The translations under genes and the position numbers were made by a program. Below, in pieces: positions 50,111 through 59,499 of a stretch of DNA of 64,000 nt. The notes beneath the pieces are model-generated. The model did no database searches. It saw only the letters and a program-made list of their open reading frames with translations, and was not told the DNA's origin. Source of the stretch: Providencia rettgeri. Lineage in GTDB: Bacteria > Pseudomonadota > Gammaproteobacteria > Enterobacterales > Enterobacteriaceae. The stretch lies in the NCBI RefSeq assembly GCF_013255915.1, contig NZ_CP053896.1, forward strand, positions 4,526,001 to 4,590,000. Reading direction: 5' to 3'. How positions within the stretch are numbered: the stretch's first letter is position 1; each line of letters begins with the position of its first letter.

Positions 50111-50239
50111 ATGAAAATCATTTATTTTTTTATGCTTTCTTTATTTTTATCTTCTTGCCAAAACAGTTTTATTAATGAAATTCAAGACAGTACAATTGAA
50201 ATAAAAAACCCCAATCAGACAAAAAACAATGGACTATAA
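50111..50239 (+). CDS. Small predicted lipoprotein
   Basis: 42 residues: MKIIYFFMLSLFLSSC forms a short lipoprotein signal with lipobox LSSC (Cys16), followed by a 26-residue polar tail (QNSFINEIQDSTIEI onward). After processing only 27 residues remain, anchored by lipid, with Gln at +2, which suggests the outer membrane. It begins 51 bases after the LysR gene and ends 30 bases before the phosphoesterase, so it is probably in the same transcript. It resembles small entericidin- or lysis-type lipoproteins in size only. Confidence 0.6.
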   Translation: MKIIYFFMLSLFLSSCQNSFINEIQDSTIEIKNPNQTKNNGL

Positions 50240-50269
50240 TTTTCAACTCATTTTAAAAGGAAATTTCGT

Positions 50270-51880
50270 ATGATAATTGGTGTAATTAGTGATATTCATA
50301 TAGGCTCAGATCATGATAAAGAAGTATTGGCAACGTCTATTAAAAATATTAATCACTGTGGAGCCGAAGGGTTATTAATGGCTGGGGATATTGGTGATTA
50401 TCATCAACATAGAAAAGATTCTTTTGATATTTTCCTAGAACAATTTCCAAAAAAATATCATCAAAATTTATTATTGATGTTAGGCAACCATGATGTCCGA
50501 ACTGGGGCCGAACCCCATGAGCCATTAGACCCCGATTTAGTCGGATTATATGACTCTTACTTAGAAAAATGCAATATTGACCGGCAAGAAGATACAATGT
50601 GCATTGATGCATGGATTGATGGTTATCATTTTATTTGTTTGAACACAGATGTTCCTTTAAAAAATCAAATGGAATTAAATGAAGCATCACTTCTCTGGTT
50701 AGAAAAAAAACTGGCTGAAGGCGTTGATGCGAATAAACCGATTTTTGTGATGACACATCAAGCATTCAATTGTTCACATTGGCGGTCATACTTATATGGC
50801 GGATTTGGACCGCAAGATGAAAGACTAAAAAGTCTATTTTCTCGTTATCCCCAAATAATTATGTTAAGTGGTCATATTCATAATGGCTTTGGGATTATTG
50901 AAGCTATTCAACGTCCATTTGGAACATTAATTGATATTCCAAGTTTAACATTAGGTGAAAACGGAGTTACAGATAAAGGCACAGGCTATTTATTAAAAAT
51001 AGAAGATGATAAACTAACCTTTGAAGCTTGGAATTTTTATCAAAATATTCATTTATCTGAATATGATACGATAATATTATTACCTACTTTATCAAGTTTA
51101 GCCGCTGAGCTACCAGATTATGCTGACGAAGAAACTGATTCATTAATTTCAGAATCAAATCGCTTAATGAATAAAGAATACAAAGATGAATATATAAAAA
51201 TCTATGACGAGAAAACATGGGAAGAAATTAATACCCTAAGAAATAAAATTATTAAATACAAATCTAAACCTAAATCTAATGAAATTAATTACCATAAATT
51301 AAAATTTAATAATGACGATAATATCACCATTAAGGTATTGAATGCCGCACTAAATCAGCACAACCATATTCTTATTGAATCAAAAAATGGTCACTGGGCT
51401 GACCAAATTACAATACCGCCACTAAAAAATAATCAATCCATTACCATTGATCCTACTGCGGCCTATTGTAGTACACTGATCGTGAATAAAGAGAAGCATA
51501 GGATTTCAACAGGTGAAAAATGTACGGTTTCCTGTAAGTCTTATTGGCAGTTTGAAATGAAAAATGACGTAGATTCGTTGGAGCAAAAATCAGCTTATCA
51601 GCTTACGTTTAAGAATGAAGATTCTATTACACAAAAAATGATAAAGGATATTTTTAAAACTAACGATAGTATATATATTGAAATTAAAAATGAGAAATGG
51701 CTAAATAAAATTTCCATTCCCAAACTGCCCCTAAGTAATAAAAAGATTATAGTTAAATCAACAGCGGATCGTAATAGTTCAATAGTTGCTGGCTACTATA
51801 CGTATATTATTAAGTCAGGCGACTTATTGACTATTTCTGCAAAACAGAATTGGAGTATCGATAAAAAAAAATTAAAATAA
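50270..51880 (+). CDS. Metallophosphoesterase with two C-terminal repeats
   Basis: 536 residues. The first 270 form a calcineurin-like phosphoesterase with all metal motifs: D8xH10 (GVISDIHIG), D40 (MAGDIGD), GNHD at 72-75, H163 (MTHQ) and GHIH 201-204. A linker rich in charged residues follows (about 290-340). Then two repeats of about 84 residues, 346-429 and 447-530, share the pattern F-x-N-x-D-x-I-T-x-K and E-x-K-N-x-x-W-x-x-x-I-x-IP. No signal peptide. The substrate is unknown. The gene is much more AT-rich than its neighbours and ends at a strong terminator, suggesting recent acquisition. Function could be nucleotide, phospholipid or toxin-like hydrolysis. Confidence 0.75.
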   Translation: MIIGVISDIHIGSDHDKEVLATSIKNINHCGAEGLLMAGDIGDYHQHRKDSFDIFLEQFPKKYHQNLLLMLGNHDVRTGAEPHEPLDPDLVGLYDSYLEKCNIDRQEDTMCIDAWIDGYHFICLNTDVPLKNQMELNEASLLWLEKKLAEGVDANKPIFVMTHQAFNCSHWRSYLYGGFGPQDERLKSLFSRYPQIIMLSGHIHNGFGIIEAIQRPFGTLIDIPSLTLGENGVTDKGTGYLLKIEDDKLTFEAWNFYQNIHLSEYDTIILLPTLSSLAAELPDYADEETDSLISESNRLMNKEYKDEYIKIYDEKTWEEINTLRNKIIKYKSKPKSNEINYHKLKFNNDDNITIKVLNAALNQHNHILIESKNGHWADQITIPPLKNNQSITIDPTAAYCSTLIVNKEKHRISTGEKCTVSCKSYWQFEMKNDVDSLEQKSAYQLTFKNEDSITQKMIKDIFKTNDSIYIEIKNEKWLNKISIPKLPLSNKKIIVKSTADRNSSIVAGYYTYIIKSGDLLTISAKQNWSIDKKKLK

Positions 51881-51895
51881 CTTAACAACTAGTTC

Positions 51896-51931
51896 AATAC
51901 GCGACTAATTATAATTTAGTCGCGTATTTTT
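51896..51931. terminator. Terminator after the phosphoesterase gene
   Basis: Perfect 12-bp stem AATACGCGACTA/TAGTCGCGTATT with a 9-base loop, followed by TTTAT on the plus strand; A-rich on the other side, so it can also stop leftward uxuA transcripts. Confidence 0.85.
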
Positions 51932-51996
51932 ATGCGTACTCAACCCTTTGATATCACGTAAATACCAAATAATAAAAGCCAATATTGCAAAGAAAA

Positions 51997-53190
51997 TTAT
52001 ACTTTTAGTAATTCTGGATAATACATCCGCTTCAGCGCTAATTCTAACCCTCTCACCTCTGCTAGGCCTTTTAAGCGGCCAATAGCGGAATAACCAGGGT
52101 TAGTCACTTTCTTCAAATCATCCAAAATTTGGTGACCATGATCTGGTCTCATTGGAATTGGTGCAAGCCCCGCAGCATGGCGTTTTTGTTCAACCGCTAA
52201 AATGGCTTTGACCACTTCAAACATATCGACATCACCTGCAATATGATTTCCTTCATGGAAAGTATTTGGGTTGTTTTCTCTCACCGTTGAACGTAAATGT
52301 GTGAAATGAATACGATCACCAAATTCATTAATCATTTTTACTAGGTCGTTATCGGCTCGCACACCATAAGAACCTGTGCACATAGTAAACCCATTATGAA
52401 TGCTATCGCAGCTTTGCTTAATAAACCGCATATCTTCAATGGTAGAAACAATACGTGGCAGGCCTAAAATTGGGCGCGGAGGGTCATCAGGGTGAATAGC
52501 TAAAACCACATTTTCTTCTTCACACACAGGAACGATTTTCTGCAAGAAATAACGTAAGTTCTCACGTAACTGATTTTCATCAATATTATTATACAGCGCC
52601 AAGCGCTCACGGAATTGGTCTAATGTATAACCTTCTTCTGCGCCCGGTAACCCTGCAATGATGGTTTTAATCAGGTTTTCGATATCATCAGATGACATAT
52701 TGGCATAATACTCAGCCGCTTCTTTGACTTCTTGTTCTGAATAACTCGCCGCCGCATTTTCACGTTTTAAAATATGAATTTCAAACGCAGCAAAGGCAAT
52801 ATTGTCGAACCGTAACGCTTTGGAGCCATCTGGTAGCGTATAAGCAAGGTCAGTACGCGTCCAATCTAGAATTGGCATAAAATTATAGCAAATGGTCTTA
52901 ATACCACAGGATGCTAAATTACGAATACTTTGTTGGTAATTTTGAATATAGAGATCAAAATTACCTTGTTGAGTTTTAATATCTTCGTGAACAGGAATAC
53001 TTTCCACGACAGACCAAACTAACCCAGCATCTTCAATGATAGCTTTACGCTTTAAAATCTCCTCAACACTCCAAACTTCACCGTTAGGAATATGGTGGAG
53101 CGCAGAGACGATTCCCGTCGCCTCTGCTTGCCTAGCATCACTTAAAGAAACAGGGTCATTAGGACCGTACCAACGCCACGTATGCTCCAT
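51997..53190 (-). CDS. uxuA: D-mannonate dehydratase
   Basis: Dehydrates D-mannonate to 2-keto-3-deoxy-D-gluconate in glucuronate breakdown. 397 residues, E. coli 394; [81 protein letters not shown] and [12 protein letters not shown] include the metal-binding His, Cys and Asp. AGGAGAAG precedes ATG. Second gene of uxuR-uxuA, 17 nt after uxuR. The same reaction is the likely job of the non-homologous RspA encoded across the control region. Confidence 0.97.
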   Translation of the reverse strand: MEHTWRWYGPNDPVSLSDARQAEATGIVSALHHIPNGEVWSVEEILKRKAIIEDAGLVWSVVESIPVHEDIKTQQGNFDLYIQNYQQSIRNLASCGIKTICYNFMPILDWTRTDLAYTLPDGSKALRFDNIAFAAFEIHILKRENAAASYSEQEVKEAAEYYANMSSDDIENLIKTIIAGLPGAEEGYTLDQFRERLALYNNIDENQLRENLRYFLQKIVPVCEEENVVLAIHPDDPPRPILGLPRIVSTIEDMRFIKQSCDSIHNGFTMCTGSYGVRADNDLVKMINEFGDRIHFTHLRSTVRENNPNTFHEGNHIAGDVDMFEVVKAILAVEQKRHAAGLAPIPMRPDHGHQILDDLKKVTNPGYSAIGRLKGLAEVRGLELALKRMYYPELLKV

Positions 53191-53207
53191 AAGTACTTCT
53201 CCTGCGA

Positions 53208-53954
53208 TTATTCAAAAATAGTCTGATAAGGAATTGTTTCAAATAAGTAACCATCAAAATTGGGGTCATCAAAATCAGAAAGCTGCATTAGCGTATTTTT
53301 GACATTCTCTAAATGCTGCCACATCTCTTTTTTAGCCAATTCAGGATCACGTTTTTGTAGTGCATTTAAAATATTTTCATGATCAATCAACCACTTCTTC
53401 CGGTAAGTCGTATTGTCGATATGCTCATGTAGCTTATCCCACATAGGGCTTTGTAACCGCACAGCCCAGATATCATCAATAATCTTCGCCATCATGTCGT
53501 TCTTGCTTGCGCGAGCAATTAACACATGAAACTTATGATCATTCGCATCGTCACTTTCATTATTCGCAACTTTGATTCGCTCATCCTCTAGTAATGCGCG
53601 GATCTCTTGGATATCGGCTTTTGTTGCTGACAAGGCCGCACATGCAGCTATCGCACTTTCAATCACTTGGCGAGCTTGCAGTATTTCAAAAGGGCCATGG
53701 TCTAAGCTTTTGACTTCATCAATTAATAGATCTGGGTGATTGATGACATAAACACCAGAACCTTTCTTGATAGAAACCAATTTTTCAATTTCTAACATGA
53801 TGAGTGCTTCACGTACCAATGAGCGACTAACATCATATTTTTTAGCGATCTCACGCTCTGGCATTAAACGACTTCCTATCGGATATTCACCAGATGCAAT
53901 GAGCTCTTTTAACTGCTGACCTAGGTATTGGTACGAGCGGTATTGAGTTTTCAT
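53208..53954 (-). CDS. uxuR: UxuR/ExuR-type GntR-family regulator
   Basis: About 248 residues. Winged helix at 5-75 ([39 protein letters not shown]) and FCD domain with [33 protein letters not shown] and [10 protein letters not shown]; the ending FDGYLF is the UxuR hallmark. Represses hexuronate genes and is released by fructuronate or related sugars in E. coli. Start at ATG 53954; a TTG at 53966 falls in an upstream palindrome. It lies before uxuA in one unit and faces several matching operators. Confidence 0.88.
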   Translation of the reverse strand: MKTQYRSYQYLGQQLKELIASGEYPIGSRLMPEREIAKKYDVSRSLVREALIMLEIEKLVSIKKGSGVYVINHPDLLIDEVKSLDHGPFEILQARQVIESAIAACAALSATKADIQEIRALLEDERIKVANNESDDANDHKFHVLIARASKNDMMAKIIDDIWAVRLQSPMWDKLHEHIDNTTYRKKWLIDHENILNALQKRDPELAKKEMWQHLENVKNTLMQLSDFDDPNFDGYLFETIPYQTIFE

Positions 53955-53962
53955 ATATATGT

Positions 53963-53974
53963 ACAACGCGTTGT
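53963..53974. promoter_or_regulatory. Palindrome at the uxuR start
   Basis: ACAACGCGTTGT is a perfect 12-bp palindrome eight bases upstream of the uxuR ATG, at the expected place of the ribosome site. It differs from the TTGGTTAACCAA operators beyond it and may bind another regulator or fold in the mRNA leader. Confidence 0.4.
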
Positions 53975-54020
53975 CGAATTAAATTTAGTTCTTCCATTGT
54001 AGATTATCGTCCCTCACCAC

Positions 54021-54216
54021 AATGGTCAACCAATTTATCCACTATTTCCACAAAATTAGTTAACCAATTTGTGATCAGATTCACTTATTGTCGTCTTTTT
54101 AGTCATTGTTTTTTAATTTACCGATTGATAGAGTGAAAAAAAGAAAATTTGGTTAACCAATAAATAAACCAGTTTGAGTAATTCGGGGTGATTTGGTTGA
54201 TCAGTTGGTTAACAAG
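54021..54216. promoter_or_regulatory. Operator array between uxuR and rspA
   Basis: Four TTGGTTAACCAA-like elements lie in the 282-base divergent region: ATGGTCAACCAAT near 54022-54034, TTAGTTAACCAATTT near 54056-54070, the perfect palindrome TTGGTTAACCAA at 54149-54160, and TTGGTTAACAAG at 54205-54216. They fit the known ExuR/UxuR box (TTGG-N4-CCAA). The last one sits just before the rspA ribosome site, where a bound repressor would block transcription; the first two lie nearer uxuR, suggesting joint control of both operons. Confidence 0.7.
54070..54085. promoter_or_regulatory. CRP-like site between uxuR and rspA
   Basis: TGTGA-N6-TCACT matches the CRP consensus at nine of ten positions and overlaps the edge of the second UxuR-like operator. 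It fits catabolite control of hexuronate use. Confidence 0.6.
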
Positions 54217-54236
54217 TAATAGGGATTTAGGCCAAA

Positions 54237-55451
54237 ATGAAAATCATAAAAGCAGAAGTCTTTATATGTAGCCCCGGTCGTAATTTTGTCACATTAAAAA
54301 TTACCACCGATGAAGGCATATATGGACTAGGTGATGCCACCCTTAACGGGAGAGAACTCTCAGTGGCATCCTATCTTCAAGATCACCTCTGTCCTCAGTT
54401 GATAGGCCGTGACCCACATAAAATTGAAGATATTTATCAGTTCTTCTATAAGGGAGCTTACTGGCGTAGAGGCCCAGTTACGATGTCCGCCATTTCTGCG
54501 ATTGATATGGCACTGTGGGATATTAAAGGCAAAATTGCCAACCTTCCAGTCTATCAATTACTCGGTGGCGCTTCTCGTGAAGGAGTGATGGTTTATTGCC
54601 ATACCACAGGTACTGATATTGCCGAAACACTAGATAACTACGCAAAATATAAAGAAAAAGGTTTTAAAGCGATCCGAGTGCAGTGCGGCATCCCAGGGAT
54701 GGCAACCACCTATGGGCAGAGTAAAGGAAAAAACCTTGCTTATGAACCTGCCACAAAAGGCCATCACCCTGAAGAGCAATTTTGGTCAACCGAAAAATAC
54801 CTCGATTTTATGCCCAAACTGTTTGAAGCCGTACGGGACAAATATGGCTTCAATGAGCACCTTCTACACGATATGCACCATCGCTTGACCCCTATTGAAG
54901 CAGCTCGCTTCGGTAAAAGTATTGAAGATTATCGATTATTTTGGATGGAAGACCCAACACCAGCGGAAAACCAAGCTTGTTTTAGATTAATTCGTCAACA
55001 TACCGTCACCCCAATCGCTGTAGGTGAAGTTTTTAATAGCATTTGGGATTGTAAACAATTGATTGAAGAGCAGCTCATCGATTATATCCGTACCACAATC
55101 ACGCATGCTGGCGGGATCACAGGTATGCGCCGGATTGCTGATTTCGCTTCACTTTACCAAGTCAGAACCGGTTCTCATGGTCCATCTGACCTATCCCCTA
55201 TTTGCCATGCTGCCGCCTTACACTTTGATCTATGGGTACCAAATTTCGGCGTTCAAGAGTTTATGGGCTACTCCGAAGAAATGTTGTCCGTATTTACGAC
55301 CAACTGGACGTTCAACGATGGTTATATGCACCCAAGTGATAAGCCCGGTTTAGGTATCGATTTTGATGAAAAACTGGCAGCGAAATACCCGTACAACCCA
55401 GCTTATCTTCCAGTTGCTCGTCTCGAAGACGGCACGTTGTGGAACTGGTAA
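54237..55451 (+). CDS. rspA: RspA, mannonate dehydratase family (enolase superfamily)
   Basis: 404 residues, the same length as E. coli RspA and very similar throughout: [50 protein letters not shown], the acid-base region [52 protein letters not shown] (third metal Glu), [10 protein letters not shown] and GTLWNW at the end. The family dehydrates D-mannonate, often slowly; E. coli RspA was named for a starvation-sensing phenotype. First gene of rspA-rspB-ydfJ-ydfI, downstream of UxuR-like operators. Confidence 0.95.
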   Translation: MKIIKAEVFICSPGRNFVTLKITTDEGIYGLGDATLNGRELSVASYLQDHLCPQLIGRDPHKIEDIYQFFYKGAYWRRGPVTMSAISAIDMALWDIKGKIANLPVYQLLGGASREGVMVYCHTTGTDIAETLDNYAKYKEKGFKAIRVQCGIPGMATTYGQSKGKNLAYEPATKGHHPEEQFWSTEKYLDFMPKLFEAVRDKYGFNEHLLHDMHHRLTPIEAARFGKSIEDYRLFWMEDPTPAENQACFRLIRQHTVTPIAVGEVFNSIWDCKQLIEEQLIDYIRTTITHAGGITGMRRIADFASLYQVRTGSHGPSDLSPICHAAALHFDLWVPNFGVQEFMGYSEEMLSVFTTNWTFNDGYMHPSDKPGLGIDFDEKLAAKYPYNPAYLPVARLEDGTLWNW

Positions 55452-55475
55452 TTTTTATTTTATTCGGAGTTAAAT

Positions 55476-56498
55476 ATGAAAGCTGTAAAATCGGTAGTAA
55501 TTAAAGAACCTAATACATTATTGATTGAAGAGCGTTCAGTTCCTGAACCAACTGAAAATCAAGTACAAATAAAAGTCCAATTAGCCGGTATTTGTGGTTC
55601 TGACAGCCATATCTACCGTGGCCATAACCCATTTGCAAAATATCCACGAGTGATTGGTCATGAATTTTTCGGTGTCATTGAAAAAGTCGGTTCCAGCGTA
55701 GACAGTAAACGCATTGGTGAACGTGTCTCTATCGACCCTGTTCTCAGTTGTGGTCATTGCTACCCATGTTCAATTGGTAAACCAAATGTTTGCGAGACAC
55801 TAGAAGTATTAGGCGTTCATACTGATGGCGGATTCACTGAATATGTTAATGTCCCTGCGGCAAACGCTTATACCATTCCTGATTCAATCAGCGATGAATG
55901 TGCCGTTACCGTTGAACCATACTCTATTGCCGCCAACGTGACTTCGCATGTTCATCCAACTCAAGATGATGTCGCATTAGTCTATGGTGCGGGTACGATT
56001 GGGTTAACCTGCGCACAGGTTCTTAAAGGAGTTTATCAGGTCAAAACCTTAATTGTAGTTGACCGCGTGACTGAACGCTTAGCAAGAGCAAAAGATTGTG
56101 GCGCTGATATTGTCATTGATAATTCACAAACCCCACTACCAGAGCAACTCAAAGCACTGGGGCTCCGCCCAACGTTAGTACTTGATGCAGCTTGCCATCC
56201 CGCTATCTTACAAGAAGCTATCTTGATTGCTTCCCCTGCGGCAAGAGTTTCTATTATGGGCTTTTCAAGTGAAGCAAGTGCCGTTACACAGCAAAGTATT
56301 ACCAGCAAAGAGATTTCATTGTTTTCTTCGCGCCTGAATGCCAAAAAATTCCCAGAAGTGATTAGCTGGATAGAATCTAAAAAAATTGACCCAACAAAAA
56401 TCTTGACGCATCAGTTCCCATTCACTGAAGCGCAAGAGGCAATCTTAACCTTTGAAAAAGACCAGAAAACCTGCTGTAAAATTCTTTTAACCTTTTAA
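55476..56498 (+). CDS. rspB: RspB, zinc-dependent alcohol dehydrogenase family
   Basis: 340 residues of the medium-chain dehydrogenase family. The catalytic zinc site is ICGSDSHIYRGHNPFAKYPRVIGHEFFG, the structural zinc loop CGHCYPCSIGKPNVC, the cofactor motif VYGAGTIGLTCAQ, and the end CCKILLTF. Closely matches E. coli RspB. Probably oxidises a sugar acid such as L-gulonate-like compounds before the dehydratase or reductase step; the physiological substrate in this operon is not certain. 24 nt after rspA. Confidence 0.92.
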   Translation: MKAVKSVVIKEPNTLLIEERSVPEPTENQVQIKVQLAGICGSDSHIYRGHNPFAKYPRVIGHEFFGVIEKVGSSVDSKRIGERVSIDPVLSCGHCYPCSIGKPNVCETLEVLGVHTDGGFTEYVNVPAANAYTIPDSISDECAVTVEPYSIAANVTSHVHPTQDDVALVYGAGTIGLTCAQVLKGVYQVKTLIVVDRVTERLARAKDCGADIVIDNSQTPLPEQLKALGLRPTLVLDAACHPAILQEAILIASPAARVSIMGFSSEASAVTQQSITSKEISLFSSRLNAKKFPEVISWIESKKIDPTKILTHQFPFTEAQEAILTFEKDQKTCCKILLTF

Positions 56499-56560
56499 TT
56501 TAATTAAAAAAACTAAATCCGATTTTGGATACTACTCTACGTGATTAATAGGATAATAAT

Positions 56561-57970
56561 ATGAATACTCAGTCAATTGATCCATCAGGGAAAGTGGAAC
56601 GCAGCTCTGGCGATCTGACCAAAGCTGCAGTTTCAGGCTGGCTAGGAACCGCTCTGGAGTTTATGGATTTCCAGCTTTACTCGTTAGGCGCAGCACTTGT
56701 TTTCCATGAAATATTTTTCCCTGAACAATCCGCTTCAATGGCATTAATTCTTGCTATGGGAACTTACGGTGCCGGATATGTCGCACGTATTGTTGGTGCG
56801 ATTTTCTTTGGTCAAATGGGCGACCGAATCGGTCGTAAAAAAGTACTCTTTATCACCATCACCATGATGGGGGTGTGTACTACATTAATCGGGGTATTAC
56901 CAACCTACGCACAGGTAGGTATCCTCGCACCGCTATTATTAGTTCTTTTGCGAATTATTCAAGGCCTAGGGGCAGGCGCTGAAATTTCAGGCGCAGGTAC
57001 CATGCTGGCAGAATATGCACCAAAAGGCCGTCGCGGTATTGTGGCTTCACTCGTGGGTCTGGGGACAAACTGCGGCACATTAAGTGCCACTGCGATTTGG
57101 GCGGTTATGTTCTTCTGGTTAGACAAATCAGACTTGCTGGCGTGGGGCTGGCGTGTACCTTTCTTGGCAAGCTTCGTTGTGATGTTATTTGCCGTGTGGT
57201 TACGACTGAATCTGAAAGAAAGCCCAGTATTTGAGAAAGTACAAAATACGGAAGAGCAAGAAGCCAAAGTTGCGGTACAAACGCCACCGAAAGAAAGTTT
57301 CTTTGCCATGTTTAAATCTAAAGCATTTTGGTTAGCAACTGGTATTCGTTTCGGTCAAGCGGGTAACTCTGGGTTAATTCAAACTTTCTTAGCGGGATAT
57401 TTAGTTCAAAGCTTATTATTTGATAAAAGTATTCCAACTGATGCGATCATGATCAGCTCCGTTGTCGGTTTCCTGACCATTCCTGTGATTGGTCTGCTAT
57501 CTGATAAATTCGGGCGCCGTATTCCTTATATTATTCTTAGCTTATCTGCCATGTTGCTCGCCTATCCGATGTTATCTGTCATCGTCGATGGTGCGAACAG
57601 CGTTAGCTTAATTACCATCTGTATTATTATCGTTCATAACTGTTCAGTACTCGGATTATTTGCCTTAGAAAATATTACGATGGCTGAAATGTTCAACTCA
57701 CGTAACCGTTTTACTGGTATGGCTGTGGCCAAAGAAATTGGTGGCTTAATTGCCTCTGGTTTAGGCCCAGTTCTAGCGGGTATTTTCTGTAGCATCACCG
57801 GAAGCTGGTGGCCAATTGCAATCATGATCATCATTTACTCTGCCATTTCATTAATCAGTGCCATTATCATGCCTGAAGTGAAAGATCGTGATTTAACCAG
57901 CACGTTGGATGCGGTTGAAGAGGCTGAACAACAAAAAGGTAAAGTGAAATATGCAACTGTCAACCAATAA
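56561..57970 (+). CDS. ydfJ: MFS permease, metabolite:H+ symporter family (YdfJ)
   Basis: Twelve-helix carrier, 469 residues. It has the MHS pattern: LGTALEFMDFQLYSLGAALVF in helix 1, FGQMGDRIGRKKVLF in loop 2-3, GLGAGAEISGAGTMLAEYAPKGRRG in helices 4-5, and a second FGRRIPY motif. It matches E. coli YdfJ but with the full N-terminus, missing in the K-12 annotation. It likely imports the hexuronate-type substrate of the operon. Its end overlaps ydfI by 20 nt. Confidence 0.9.
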   Translation: MNTQSIDPSGKVERSSGDLTKAAVSGWLGTALEFMDFQLYSLGAALVFHEIFFPEQSASMALILAMGTYGAGYVARIVGAIFFGQMGDRIGRKKVLFITITMMGVCTTLIGVLPTYAQVGILAPLLLVLLRIIQGLGAGAEISGAGTMLAEYAPKGRRGIVASLVGLGTNCGTLSATAIWAVMFFWLDKSDLLAWGWRVPFLASFVVMLFAVWLRLNLKESPVFEKVQNTEEQEAKVAVQTPPKESFFAMFKSKAFWLATGIRFGQAGNSGLIQTFLAGYLVQSLLFDKSIPTDAIMISSVVGFLTIPVIGLLSDKFGRRIPYIILSLSAMLLAYPMLSVIVDGANSVSLITICIIIVHNCSVLGLFALENITMAEMFNSRNRFTGMAVAKEIGGLIASGLGPVLAGIFCSITGSWWPIAIMIIIYSAISLISAIIMPEVKDRDLTSTLDAVEEAEQQKGKVKYATVNQ

Positions 57971-59438
57971 CCTAAACCAATTACCCGCCACAATCAAAGT
58001 ACCAAGCTATGATAGGGAGCAGGTAAAGGTAAAAATGCTTCACTTAGGTTTCGGCGCGTTCCACCGCGCCCACCAAGCCATCTTTGCGGATATTTTAGCT
58101 ACGGAACAGCAGAGTGATTGGGGCTTTTGTGAGGTCAATTTAGTCGGTGGCGAGCAACAAATTGAAGATTTACTCGCTCAAGACTGCCTTTATAACGTAG
58201 TTGAAATGCAAGGCGATAATTGGCAAACCCGTACTGTCGGTGTGGTAAAAGAAGCATTACACCCAACCATTCACGGAATTGATGCCGTTATCAATCGCAT
58301 GTTAGACCCTAATATTGCCATCGTTTCCATGACGGTTACTGAAAAAGGTTATTGCTATGTGCCCGCGACAGGTTCGATTGATTTTGCGAACCCCGCTATT
58401 GCGCATGATTTAGCCTCACCAAATACCCCGAAATCACTACCGGGTCTGATTGTTGAAGCCTTAAAACGCCGTAAGGTACTGGGTATTACACCATTTACGG
58501 TCATGTCCTGTGACAATATGCCTGAAAATGGCCATATCACGAAAAATGTCATTTTAGCGATGGCTGCAAAACAGGATATTGAATTGGCCAATTGGATTGA
58601 AGCCAATGTCACCTTTCCATCTACCATGGTGGATAGAATTGTGCCTGCCATGACACCAGACACAGCGGAGAAAATTCAATCCCAGCTAGGCCCTGTCGTT
58701 GACAAAGTCGCCATTGCCTGTGAGCCATTTCGCCAATGGGTGATTGAAGACAATTTCGTCGCAGGTCGCCCTGAATGGGAAAAAGCGGGCGCTCAGTTAG
58801 TCACGGATGTCGTTCCATTTGAAGAAATGAAGCTGCGCATGTTAAATGGTAGCCACTCTTTCCTTGCTTATTTAGGTTATTTGGCTGGTTACCAATATAT
58901 TAATGAGTGCATGCAGGATAGCGCTTATGAAAAAGCCGCTTATCACTTGATGGTCAATGAGCAAGCACCAACGTTATCCATCAAAAATGTGGATTTACCA
59001 GCCTATGCTAATGCCCTGATTGAGCGTTTTAAAAATACGGGGTTGAAACATCGTACTTGGCAAATCGCGATGGATGGAACGTTGAAATTATCCCAACGTT
59101 TACTCGATTCTATCCAAATTCACCTGAAAAATGGCCAATCATTTGATTATTTAGCCTTAGCCGTTGCGGGATGGATGCGTTATGTCAGCGGAAAAGATGA
59201 TCATGGCGCAGAAATTCAAGTCAGCGACCCACAGGCTGTAAAATTGGCTGAGCTGGTTGCAAACAGCACTGATGATGAAAGCCGTGTTCGCGCATTGCTG
59301 TCCCTCAACAGTTTGTTTACCGAAGAACTGGTTAATAATTCACTATTTACTGAAAAGGTGACTGCATTTTACCTTTCACTGCGTGATAACGGTGCCAAGA
59401 AAACCATTGAAGCACTCAACCACCAGCACACCCTGTAA
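57951..59438 (+). CDS. ydfI: Mannitol dehydrogenase family oxidoreductase YdfI (fructuronate reductase-like)
   Basis: 495 residues of the polyol-specific long-chain dehydrogenase family, reducing D-fructuronate to D-mannonate or a related pair with NADH. Landmarks are LHLGFGAFHRAHQAIFAD (NAD site), VSMTVTEKGYCYVPATG, VMSCDNMPENGH, FPSTMVDRIVPAMTP, the catalytic lysine stretch EEMKLRMLNGSHSFLAYLGYL, and HRTWQIAMDGTLKL. Closer to E. coli YdfI than to UxuB. It would supply mannonate to UxuA and RspA. Begins inside ydfJ; terminator follows. Confidence 0.92.
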   Translation: MQLSTNNLNQLPATIKVPSYDREQVKVKMLHLGFGAFHRAHQAIFADILATEQQSDWGFCEVNLVGGEQQIEDLLAQDCLYNVVEMQGDNWQTRTVGVVKEALHPTIHGIDAVINRMLDPNIAIVSMTVTEKGYCYVPATGSIDFANPAIAHDLASPNTPKSLPGLIVEALKRRKVLGITPFTVMSCDNMPENGHITKNVILAMAAKQDIELANWIEANVTFPSTMVDRIVPAMTPDTAEKIQSQLGPVVDKVAIACEPFRQWVIEDNFVAGRPEWEKAGAQLVTDVVPFEEMKLRMLNGSHSFLAYLGYLAGYQYINECMQDSAYEKAAYHLMVNEQAPTLSIKNVDLPAYANALIERFKNTGLKHRTWQIAMDGTLKLSQRLLDSIQIHLKNGQSFDYLALAVAGWMRYVSGKDDHGAEIQVSDPQAVKLAELVANSTDDESRVRALLSLNSLFTEELVNNSLFTEKVTAFYLSLRDNGAKKTIEALNHQHTL

Positions 59439-59450
59439 TAACATATTAGT

Positions 59451-59473
59451 AGGCGGGTTTCCCCCGCCTTTTT
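59451..59473 (+). terminator. Terminator of rspA-rspB-ydfJ-ydfI
   Basis: GC-rich 6-7 bp stem AGGCGGG/CCCGCCT with a 5-base loop, followed by five T's. Confidence 0.85.
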
Positions 59474-59499
59474 CACTCAAACTTCGCTTGAACTATAAT

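Noticed and set aside
56036-57309. Reverse-strand frames of 100 codons or more inside rspB and ydfJ
   Set aside because: They overlap well-supported genes on the other strand and match no family.
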